A stretch of DNA of 64,000 nucleotides, from NCBI GenBank assembly GCA_016789905.1, contig JAEUQC010000108.1, positions 1 through 64,000 of the forward strand. Direction: 5' to 3'. Position 1 is the stretch's first letter. Each line of letters starts with the position of its first letter. The notes beneath the pieces were generated by a model that was given only the letters and a program-made list of their open reading frames with translations, was not told where the DNA came from and made no database searches. The stretch comes from Bryobacterales bacterium. Its GTDB lineage: Bacteria > Acidobacteriota > Terriglobia > Bryobacterales > Bryobacteraceae. Below, one piece after another: positions 25,249 to 32,384 of the stretch. Made by a program: the position numbers and the translations under genes.

Positions 25249-27060
25249 ATGCGAACCGCCTTCGTTCTTCTGGCTTTGGTGTGCATGGGGCCGCCGTTGC
25301 GAGGACAATGGGCGCAAATTGGGTGGGAGCCCGTAGCTGCTGGCTTCAACCGTCCGGTTTTCGTCACCGGCGCCGGCGACGGGTCGGGCCGCCTGTTTGT
25401 GGTGGAACAGGAAGGGAGAGTAAAGATCTGGCGGGACGGAGCGACCGTGGAACGTCCGTTTCTTGATCTCACCGCACGGGTCGGGTTCGATGAGGAATTG
25501 GGGTTGTTTAGCATCGCCTTTCCGCCTCATTTTGCCGACAAAAAACGCGTTTATGCGTTCTTCGTGGAACCGGGGGGCGGTATTGTCATCGCACGGTACC
25601 GCGTGGACGGAGACGTTGCGGACGCGAAGAGCGAGGAGGTGGTTCTTCGTTTTGCGCAGCCGCTAGGGCAGCACAACGGCGGGACGCTGGCGTTCAGCCC
25701 TGTCGATGGAAAGCTATACGTCTCGGTAGGAGATGGCGGAATCGGTGTAGAAGCAGACGACGTATATGTGAACGATCCGGATAACGCGGGACAGAACCCA
25801 GGCGTGTGGCAGGGCAAGATACTGCGATTGGATGTGGAAAGCGAGGGGGTTCCCTATGTGGCGCCGGCGGACAACCCGCGGCGCGAGGGATGGCTGCCGG
25901 AGGTATGGTCGATAGGCTGGCGGAATCCGTGGCGATTTTCGTTCGACCGCAAGACCGGTGACATGTGGGTGGGCGATGTGGGAGCCGATGGTTATGAAGA
26001 GATTGACATGGAACCCGTCGGCGCCGGAGGGCGCAACTATGGCTGGAGTTTGCGGGAAGGGACGCACTGCGTGCCTGGGAAAGGTTGTGGCGAAGTAGAA
26101 GGATTGACGGCCCCGGCAATCGAGTATGGACATGACGAGGGATGTTCGGTCACCGGCGGCGTTGTGTATCGCGGATCCCGTTTTCGTGACGTGGAAGGTA
26201 CCTACATTTTTGGAGACTACTGCCGTGGCCAGGTGTGGGCGGCGAAGCAACTGGGCGGCGAGTGGCGGCGCGTGGCCATGGGCCTGACGCGCACACAGTT
26301 GGTGAGTTTCGGCGAAGACGACGCCGGCGAAATCTATCTGGTGGATTACCGGGGCAGCATCCTGCGGTTGATGCAATTGGCGCCTGGCCTTTCCGTCATC
26401 GCGGTTGGGAACGGTGCGAGCGGGGAGGCGGGAATGGTGGCCGGCAGTCAAGTATCGGCGACCCTCTCAGGGCTGGATGAGGTTGCCGAGGAGACCCGCG
26501 CGGAACAATGGCCGCTGCCCCTTTCACTAGCGGATGTCACGGTGTGGGTAAATGGTACGCAGGCGGGCGTGATCGGTGTGGCGCCCTCCGGCAAAGTGGA
26601 TTTTCTTGCTCCGTATGTCTTGCCAGGGGATAGCGCGCAGGTCCAGGTGCGGTCGGGTTTCAAGACATCAAATTTAGTTCAGGCCGCAGTGAAGCCGGTG
26701 CAGCCAGGCTTGTTCACGGTGGACGGGCGCCACGTGTTGGCGGTAAACGAGCAAGGGGAGATGACCAAGAGCGCGGGGCGCGGAACGGTGGTGGCCATCT
26801 ATGGGACGGGGCTGGGCTCTGTATTGGCGTGGCCGGAATACGGATACCCGGCCAAGGAAGGGGCTGAAGTGAAGGGGACGGTACGCGCCAGCATTGGCGG
26901 GAAGGCAGGCGGGGTCCAGTTCGCGGCATTGGCGCCGGGGTTCGCGGGGATCTATGCCGTCGTGGTCAAGATTGCCGAGGACGCGGAACTGGGCGAAGGC
27001 GATGTTTGGGTGGAAGTGGAGGGTATTCGCTCCCTGCCGGTGCGCTTTACTGTAGAGTGA
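25249..27060 (+). CDS. Exported PQQ-dependent sugar dehydrogenase with Solibacter-type C-terminal domain
   Basis: A 603-residue exported protein (signal 'MRTAFVLLALVCMGPPLRGQ'). Residues about 25-375 are a soluble-glucose-dehydrogenase-type beta-propeller: 'RPVFVTGAGDGSGRLFVVEQ', 'ELGLFSIAFPPHF', the conserved His in 'LGQHNGGTLAFSP', 'LYVSVGDGG', 'SIGWRNPWRFSFD', 'GDVGADGYEEID' and 'YIFGDYCRGQVW'. Such enzymes oxidise aldoses with PQQ as cofactor. Residues about 385-603 resemble the acidobacterial C-terminal domain described as TIGR03437 ('QPGLFTVDGRHVLAVNEQGE', 'VVAIYGTGLGSV'), often fused to secreted proteins of this phylum; its role is unknown. The start is 2 bases after the kinase stop. 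Substrate not determined. Confidence 0.87.
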   Translation: MRTAFVLLALVCMGPPLRGQWAQIGWEPVAAGFNRPVFVTGAGDGSGRLFVVEQEGRVKIWRDGATVERPFLDLTARVGFDEELGLFSIAFPPHFADKKRVYAFFVEPGGGIVIARYRVDGDVADAKSEEVVLRFAQPLGQHNGGTLAFSPVDGKLYVSVGDGGIGVEADDVYVNDPDNAGQNPGVWQGKILRLDVESEGVPYVAPADNPRREGWLPEVWSIGWRNPWRFSFDRKTGDMWVGDVGADGYEEIDMEPVGAGGRNYGWSLREGTHCVPGKGCGEVEGLTAPAIEYGHDEGCSVTGGVVYRGSRFRDVEGTYIFGDYCRGQVWAAKQLGGEWRRVAMGLTRTQLVSFGEDDAGEIYLVDYRGSILRLMQLAPGLSVIAVGNGASGEAGMVAGSQVSATLSGLDEVAEETRAEQWPLPLSLADVTVWVNGTQAGVIGVAPSGKVDFLAPYVLPGDSAQVQVRSGFKTSNLVQAAVKPVQPGLFTVDGRHVLAVNEQGEMTKSAGRGTVVAIYGTGLGSVLAWPEYGYPAKEGAEVKGTVRASIGGKAGGVQFAALAPGFAGIYAVVVKIAEDAELGEGDVWVEVEGIRSLPVRFTVE

Positions 27061-27135
27061 GCCGTCAGTTCGTTTTTCGAATTCAATAGTAAGAAACGGA
27101 GTTCGCCGCGGGTGCGGGGCTGGTAGATTTGGCGT

Positions 27136-28182
27136 ATGGGAAATGCACCTCTGGAAACGGGAATGGATCCGCGATGGGTAGCGGTACGGTCACGGGACTC
27201 GTCCTTCGACGGCCGGTTCGTTTACTCGGTCCGGACCACGGGCGTCTACTGCCGGCCGTCCTGCGGTGCCCGGCTCGCGCGGCCTGAAAACGTCCGGTTT
27301 CACGCAACATGTGCTGAGGCCGAGGCTGCGGGATTTCGTGCCTGCAGACGCTGCCGGCCGGACAGGCCGCCGCATCCCGTTGTGGCCGATCTCTGCCGGT
27401 GGATTGGTGCGTCCGAAGGCACGCCAACGCTCGACGAAATGGCGGAACGGGCGGGGTTAAGCGCTTCCCAATTGCACAGGGTTTTCAAGGCAGCGACGGG
27501 ATTGACGCCCAGAGGATACGCGGTGGCCGAACGGGCACGGCGGGTTCGTACGGCCCTGGCGAATACAGAGACTGTAACGGAGGCGCTGTACACGGCTGGG
27601 TTTGGTTCAAACGGACGATTTTATGCAGAGGCCGATCACCTTCTAGGGATGACGCCTGTCGCTTTCCGCAATGGAGGGGCGCGGACGGAGATCGTCTACG
27701 CGGTGCGAGAATGTTCGCTTGGGGCTATCCTGGTGGCGAGAAGTGAGCGTGGCGTCTGCGCCATTCTGCTAGGCGATCACCAGGAGGCGTTGGTTCGTTC
27801 GTTGCGAGACCAGTTTCCGCGAGCGCGAATTGTCGCCGCCGGCCAGACCTTTGACGCTCTGGTTTCGCAAGTGGTGGAACTGGTGGAAGCGCCTGGCCTG
27901 GACGTGAACCTTCCCTTGGATATCCGGGGGACGGCGTTCCAGCAGCGCGTGTGGGAGGCGCTGCGGAAGATACCGGCCGGCTCGGTAATGAGCTATTCGG
28001 ATGTGGCGAAAGCCATCGGCGCACCGGCCGCGGTGCGCGCCGTCGCACGCGCCTGCGCGTCGAATGTACTGGCTGTTGCGATCCCCTGCCATCGGGTGGT
28101 TCGAAGCGGCGGAGCCTTATCGGGATACCGTTGGGGAGTGGAGCGCAAACAGGAACTGCTCAACCGGGAGCGGGGGCGGTGA
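27136..28182 (+). CDS. ada: Bifunctional Ada: methylphosphotriester/O6-methylguanine-DNA methyltransferase and regulator
   Basis: A 348-residue full-length Ada. The N-terminal zinc domain has four Cys: Cys39 (methyl acceptor) and Cys43 in 'GVYCRPSCGARLA', Cys70 and Cys73 in 'RACRRCRP'. An AraC-type HTH region follows (about 85-185, 'LDEMAERAGLSASQLHRVFK', 'ALYTAGFGSNGRFYAEAD'). The C-terminal methyltransferase domain ends with the acceptor Cys318 in 'VAIPCHRVVRSGGALSGYRW'. By analogy with E. coli, methylation of Cys39 would turn it into an activator of its own operon. The GTG of alkB overlaps its TGA (GTGA), so ada-alkB form an adaptive-response operon. I did not find an Ada box in the 75 bases upstream. 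Confidence 0.96.
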   Translation: MGNAPLETGMDPRWVAVRSRDSSFDGRFVYSVRTTGVYCRPSCGARLARPENVRFHATCAEAEAAGFRACRRCRPDRPPHPVVADLCRWIGASEGTPTLDEMAERAGLSASQLHRVFKAATGLTPRGYAVAERARRVRTALANTETVTEALYTAGFGSNGRFYAEADHLLGMTPVAFRNGGARTEIVYAVRECSLGAILVARSERGVCAILLGDHQEALVRSLRDQFPRARIVAAGQTFDALVSQVVELVEAPGLDVNLPLDIRGTAFQQRVWEALRKIPAGSVMSYSDVAKAIGAPAAVRAVARACASNVLAVAIPCHRVVRSGGALSGYRWGVERKQELLNRERGR

Positions 28183-28769
28183 CCGGGGACGTGGCACTGC
28201 TGCGCGGCTTTGCCGGTGATGCACTAGTGGACGATGTGGCGCGGACCGCCGCGTCCGCGCCGTTTCGCCACATGGTGACGCCGGGAGGTTTTCGCATGTC
28301 CGTGGCGATGACTAACTGCGGACCGCTGGGCTGGGTGACCGATCGGAAAGGCTACCGGTACTCGGCGGTGGACCCGGAAAGCGGCCAACCGTGGCCCGCC
28401 ATGCCGGAATCGTTTCGGGAATTGGCTTACAAGGCGGCGCGCGAGGCCGGATTCGCCGGGTTCACGCCCGATGCGTGTCTAATAAACCGCTATGCACCGG
28501 GCGCGAAGATGTCGCTGCATCAGGACAAAGACGAGCGCGATTTTTCGCAGCCGCTCGTGTCGGTTTCTCTGGGATTACCGGCGGTGTTCCTGTTCGGTGG
28601 TCTGTCGAGAAAAGACAAAGTGGAACGCGTGCCGCTGCGGCACGGGGACGTGGTGGTTTGGGGCGGGGCAGCACGGCTCTTCTATCACGGGATCATGCCC
28701 ATAAAGGATGGGATGCACCCACTAACCGGCGCGTTTCGGTTCAACCTTACGTTCCGGCGGGCGCAATAG
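28179..28769 (+). CDS. alkB: AlkB, Fe(II)/2-oxoglutarate-dependent DNA demethylase
   Basis: A 196-residue AlkB. It removes methyl groups from 1-methyladenine and 3-methylcytosine by oxidative demethylation. The iron ligands are His114 and Asp116 in 'MSLHQDKDERDF' and the His in 'RLFYHGIMPI'; the 2-oxoglutarate-binding 'FRFNLTFRRA' is at the end. 'CLINRYAPGAKMSLHQDKDE' and 'VSVSLGLPAVFLFGG' are diagnostic. GTG 28179 overlaps the ada stop by 4 bases; the longer open frame back to 27951 lies inside ada in another frame and is not AlkB-like. Length is a little below the E. coli protein (216). Confidence 0.95.
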   Translation: MTGDVALLRGFAGDALVDDVARTAASAPFRHMVTPGGFRMSVAMTNCGPLGWVTDRKGYRYSAVDPESGQPWPAMPESFRELAYKAAREAGFAGFTPDACLINRYAPGAKMSLHQDKDERDFSQPLVSVSLGLPAVFLFGGLSRKDKVERVPLRHGDVVVWGGAARLFYHGIMPIKDGMHPLTGAFRFNLTFRRAQ

Positions 28770-28792
28770 CCGCCGCCCCGGTTTTGCGTTGC

Positions 28793-29917
28793 CTATGAAT
28801 GCGCTTGTGAGGCTCCAGCGCTTTTCCGCGCCGGAGCTTTTGGAACTCGCCTGACCGCGGGGGCAACAGCGTGGAACGACGCTTCGTTATCCGTTGCCGG
28901 CCGTTCCGGAACGCGGATTTGCTCGTTGCTCCGGTTAACGAACGCGGCGCGAAGGGTGTAGCCGCCGGGTTCGTTTGGAAAGGCCTCGAGCTGTTTGCCG
29001 CAGCCCGCTGTGGCGCCGGGAGCGATGGCGGACTGGATTTCGGTGGCGCCGAAGAACGTGTTGTCGTCGGAGGGGTCCGTCATGATTAGCACCAGCCTTC
29101 GGGGCCGAGCAGGAAACTGACCGAAATTGCGCACCGTGAAGTTGGCGGAAAACGGCTTGCCTGCCTCCTGGAACTGGACGCGAACGGGGCCGCTGTCGGC
29201 GGCCGGGCGGCCATCATCGTCGAGTTGCAATGACCTGGGGCTGGCGAACTCCTCCGTTGGGCCCTCCAGGTTGATGTGAATCCCGCTTGTGAGCATAAGG
29301 TCCTGGTAGCCGGGAGTTTTTTGCTTGTAGTTCTCCATAAAAAAAGCCAGCCACTTGCTTCCCTTCGAATATTGGATATCGGCCGGATTCGCGGGGTCGG
29401 TTTGCAGCGTGACAGTTTCGTCCGGATAGTTGTTGTCGTAGATGTGGAGCGTGAGCGTCTTGCCGTCAGGCGACTTTTCATATCCGAAACACACTACCTG
29501 ATGGTTGCCGCCGCCGGCATTGGCCACCTTTAAAGAGCCGATCAGACCCAGGGCGACGGGAGTGCCGCTATCGAGAGCGCTTAGCAGCGCCGGAATCCGG
29601 TTTTTGGTGAATCTGACTGGATTGAATAGCGGGCCTCCAACGACACGGAGCCAAGTGAGTCCGTTGCGGGCCAGGGTGTCCACCATGCGTCCGTAGATGT
29701 AATCACGGAGCAGGGAGCCCTCCGGCGGTACGCCGCCAGCCGGAAAATCCGCTGCTTCGTGGCTGGGGGCGGGGCGCCCGGCATGGAAATAGTCGAGCGA
29801 GGCGAAAGCCATCCCGCCGCACAGGCCGTAAGTTTCAATGCCCAGAATCAGATGATTCACGAAGCTATTCCGGAAATGGAAGCCGTGAATTTGCGGGTCG
29901 AATGAGGTAATTGGCAT
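28793..29917 (-). CDS. Papain-like cysteine-peptidase-like protein
   Basis: A 374-residue protein. Residues about 25-230 look like a papain-fold thiol-hydrolase domain: a candidate nucleophile in 'YGLCGGMAFASLDYF' (Cys at the start of a helix), a His in 'AGGGNHQVVCFGYEK', and an Asp/Asn in 'LHIYDNNYPDETV' in the Cys-His-Asn/Asp order. The C-terminal part is beta-rich ('GKPFSANFTVRNFGQFPARP', 'GYTLRAAFVNRS'), followed by a basic, Ala-rich tail. No clear signal peptide is seen. I chose ATG 29917 because AAGGAG is 9 bases upstream; ATG 29980 would add 21 residues without a ribosome site. It converges with alkB. Peptidase activity is an inference from the motif order, not established; it might instead be a transglutaminase or amidase. 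Confidence 0.62.
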   Translation of the reverse strand: MPITSFDPQIHGFHFRNSFVNHLILGIETYGLCGGMAFASLDYFHAGRPAPSHEAADFPAGGVPPEGSLLRDYIYGRMVDTLARNGLTWLRVVGGPLFNPVRFTKNRIPALLSALDSGTPVALGLIGSLKVANAGGGNHQVVCFGYEKSPDGKTLTLHIYDNNYPDETVTLQTDPANPADIQYSKGSKWLAFFMENYKQKTPGYQDLMLTSGIHINLEGPTEEFASPRSLQLDDDGRPAADSGPVRVQFQEAGKPFSANFTVRNFGQFPARPRRLVLIMTDPSDDNTFFGATEIQSAIAPGATAGCGKQLEAFPNEPGGYTLRAAFVNRSNEQIRVPERPATDNEASFHAVAPAVRRVPKAPARKSAGASQAHS

Positions 29918-30025
29918 GAAAAGGTTCTCCTTGCGAAAAAGGTTCGCAAGTTCATTAAGCCAGCGATTCATGCCGTACAAGTCAGCGAGTTGTCATAGTT
30001 TTGGTAAACGATTTGTCAGGACTGT

Positions 30026-30955
30026 TCAGCGGCCAATGAGCGCGGCCCGGTGTTTGCGCGTCGCCTTTTCGACTTGCTCGTGCGAACGGTACGGCAAGTA
30101 GGCGGCCCTCATCACGAATTGATAGATCTTGTTTGGTTCGTAAGAAGAGATGCTGAACTGGAAATCCCAGGCGGGGTTGCCTGTTCCTCCGCCGGAGGGC
30201 GACTGGGTAAGGCGGGGCTGGTCCGCCGCGCGGAACATTTGCACGAACGCCATGTTGTGGCTAATGCCGAAATACCATGGCTCCGTGAACTTGTGATTGG
30301 ACAGCGAGTGGACCAGCGTGAGTGGATAAGGCGTGTCGTGCGGGAACTGGCGCGTGTCGCCGTTGGCGATATGCGTGGAGAGCGCGCCATGCGCCGGGGT
30401 CACGCCGCGTGTCCAGCCGCTGCCGGTCTTGAAGTGGATATCGAGCGATTCCGGCTGGTGGATGTAACTGGCCCAGAAGAGATTGATGTAGTTGTTAGGG
30501 AAAGAAGCCTGGCGCGCGACGGCTTCTATGGTGAGTTGGATAACCCCATCGGGAAGCAGTTCGTAGCGCTGGCAGGAGGCCAGGGCATGGAGAAAAGTCG
30601 GGGACTGGCACAACTCCGCGATGTGTTTGCCAATCAACCGCAGTTCCATAGGATGGTTGCGCGGTTCGAATTGTGCCTTGCGATCGACGGGAATGGTGCC
30701 GTCAAGGATGTGTTCAAAGTTCAGCCCGGCGTAACCGGGTACGAACAGGTTCTCCGCGCGGGATCGATGGGTGAGTTTTGCAACGCCGCTGTAACCGGCG
30801 CGATGGTTTGGCAGCACATTGTCGTTCACCGCTTCATTGGTCACAATCACGGCTTGGACGCCGTTACGTTCCAGCACGGCGTACGGCTTCTCCGAACGGG
30901 TGAAAGGGATTTCCGGGTGGGAAAGTGTAGTGAGGAACGCGAGAGCAAGCAGCAT
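30026..30955 (-). CDS. Exported protein of unknown function
   Basis: A 309-residue protein with a short hydrophobic N-terminus (MLLALAFLTTLSHPEIPF) suggesting export. I do not recognise the family. The body is rich in alternating beta-type segments ('YELLPDGVIQLTIEAVARQ', 'LDIHFKTGSGWTRGVTPAHG', 'WDFQFSISSYEPNKIYQFVM') and aromatic residues ('NLFWASYIHQPE', 'EPWYFGISHNMAFVQMF'). It could be a beta-sandwich related to sugar mutarotases or carbohydrate-binding proteins, but no catalytic motif is evident. It lies between the cysteine-peptidase-like gene (same strand, 108 bases away) and a divergent small gene. Confidence 0.6.
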   Translation of the reverse strand: MLLALAFLTTLSHPEIPFTRSEKPYAVLERNGVQAVIVTNEAVNDNVLPNHRAGYSGVAKLTHRSRAENLFVPGYAGLNFEHILDGTIPVDRKAQFEPRNHPMELRLIGKHIAELCQSPTFLHALASCQRYELLPDGVIQLTIEAVARQASFPNNYINLFWASYIHQPESLDIHFKTGSGWTRGVTPAHGALSTHIANGDTRQFPHDTPYPLTLVHSLSNHKFTEPWYFGISHNMAFVQMFRAADQPRLTQSPSGGGTGNPAWDFQFSISSYEPNKIYQFVMRAAYLPYRSHEQVEKATRKHRAALIGR

Positions 30956-31047
30956 TGCATAGTGTCCTAAGCGCCTTCTATTCTATTGCCCGGCGAATCC
31001 GATTGACGCTATGCGCCGCGGAGCGGTACCCTTGCCGAGAGTTCATC

Positions 31048-31278
31048 ATGACCGACTCCACGCGCACAGAACACGACGGCGTCACGCTCGCGTCGCTCGA
31101 AAAAGAAGCCGCCAGTCTGCTACGGGGGATACGCAAGGGCGAACCGGAAGCGCTCGCTCGCTTCTATGCCTTCGCCGACAGCGCCGAGCCAGCATTACCC
31201 GACGCACTTCATGTCGTGGCGCGGGAGCGGGGCTTCGATACCTGGGCCAGGCTGAAACGGCGCATGGAAAGCGCATAG
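31048..31278 (+). CDS. Small protein with ankyrin-leader-like C-terminus
   Basis: A 76-residue protein starting at ATG 31048 (MTDSTRTEHDG). The C-terminal half 'LPDALHVVARERGFDTWARLKRRM' resembles the 'A-x-x-x-ARE-x-GF-x-SW-x-x-LK' motif that precedes ankyrin repeats in many acidobacterial and planctomycete proteins, but no ankyrin repeat follows. The N-terminal part is helical with 'SLEKEAASLLRGIRKGEPEALARFY'. The frame extends to 30955, but the extension overlaps the divergent gene. It is 19 bases upstream of the gluconolactonase-like gene. It is too short for a firm assignment. Confidence 0.5.
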   Translation: MTDSTRTEHDGVTLASLEKEAASLLRGIRKGEPEALARFYAFADSAEPALPDALHVVARERGFDTWARLKRRMESA

Positions 31279-31297
31279 TGAGATATACATAGATTCC

Positions 31298-32335
31298 ATG
31301 GACTCCTCAGTGTGGACGCGGCGTGGCTTATTCGGCTTGGCGATGGGCGGAGCGATGGCGCAGCAGGCGCCCATCTCACCTGTGCCCGCCACGCGCGATT
31401 GGACCGGCGTGATGCCCGTGCAGTATCCAGATCCGGATGTCATCGCGCTGGAGCCGAAGTTTCGAAAGTACATGATCGGCAATACCTCCATGAAGCGGCT
31501 CCACACGGGCACGCAGTGGGCCGAGGGGCCGGCCTGGAATGGCGTGGGAAAGTACCTGGTTTGGAGCGACATTCCGAACAATGTCCAACTCCGCTGGATC
31601 GATGACGACAAGCGCGTAACCGCCTTTCGCAACCCGGCCGGCTATTCGAACGGAAACACGTTCGATTATGAAGGCCGCCAGCTTTCCTGCGAACACGGCG
31701 GCCGCCGCGTGGCTCGTTACGAATTCAATGGGACCATCACCACCATTGCCGATTCGTTTGAGGGCAAGAAGTTGAATTCGCCCAACGATATCGTCGTCCA
31801 TCCTGATGGCTCCATCTGGTTCACGGACCCCCCGTACGGCATTGGCGGTGACTACGAGGGCTACAAGGCCCCGAAGGAATTGAAAGAGGCGGTTTATCGT
31901 GTCGATGGGAAAACTGGACAAATCAGCAAAGTGACCGACGCAGTGAGCGCCCCGAACGGCATCTGTTTTTCCCCCGACTACAAGAAGCTCTACGTGGCCG
32001 ATACCGGCGCCCAGGGCCGGGATATGAAAGTGTGGGATGTGGACGGAAAAACGTTGAAAAACGGGAAGCAGTTGATCCAGATGAAAGTGCCGGGAACGGG
32101 TGCCTTGACGGCGGCGGATGGCATTCGGTGCGACGTGGATGGGAACATCTGGTGCGGGGCGCGGCCGGGCGTAATGATTCTCTCTCCAGAGGGGGAACAG
32201 ATTGGCATGATACGGCTGCCGGAAAACTGCGCCAACGTTTGTTTCGGCGGTGTGCGGCGGAACCGGTTGTTTATGACGGCGAGCCAGTCGCTCTACGTGT
32301 TGGCCGTAGGAACGACTGGCGCGCACATCTGCTAA
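31298..32335 (+). CDS. Exported SMP-30/gluconolactonase-like protein
   Basis: A 345-residue six-bladed beta-propeller of the SMP-30/gluconolactonase/LRE family. Metal ligands are suggested by the Glu in 'GTQWAEGPAWNGVGKYLVWS', Asn in 'KLNSPNDIVVHPDGSIWFTD', Asn in 'VSAPNGICFSPDYKKLYVAD' and Asp in 'ALTAADGIRCDVDGNIWCG'. The family hydrolyses lactones such as glucono-1,5-lactone. A Tat-like start (MDSSVWTRRGLFGLAMGGAMAQ) suggests periplasmic location, which would fit with the PQQ sugar dehydrogenase encoded at 25249, whose product is a sugar lactone. It converges with the receptor gene 32385-35480. Confidence 0.88.
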   Translation: MDSSVWTRRGLFGLAMGGAMAQQAPISPVPATRDWTGVMPVQYPDPDVIALEPKFRKYMIGNTSMKRLHTGTQWAEGPAWNGVGKYLVWSDIPNNVQLRWIDDDKRVTAFRNPAGYSNGNTFDYEGRQLSCEHGGRRVARYEFNGTITTIADSFEGKKLNSPNDIVVHPDGSIWFTDPPYGIGGDYEGYKAPKELKEAVYRVDGKTGQISKVTDAVSAPNGICFSPDYKKLYVADTGAQGRDMKVWDVDGKTLKNGKQLIQMKVPGTGALTAADGIRCDVDGNIWCGARPGVMILSPEGEQIGMIRLPENCANVCFGGVRRNRLFMTASQSLYVLAVGTTGAHIC

Positions 32336-32384
32336 GGCTGAGCACCATGGCGCCCAGCCCGATGAAACGCTGCTGATCGCCTGC

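Noticed and set aside
31376..32326. 316-residue minus-strand frame opposite the gluconolactonase-like gene
   Set aside because: Antisense shadow without motif; the plus strand has the propeller metal ligands.
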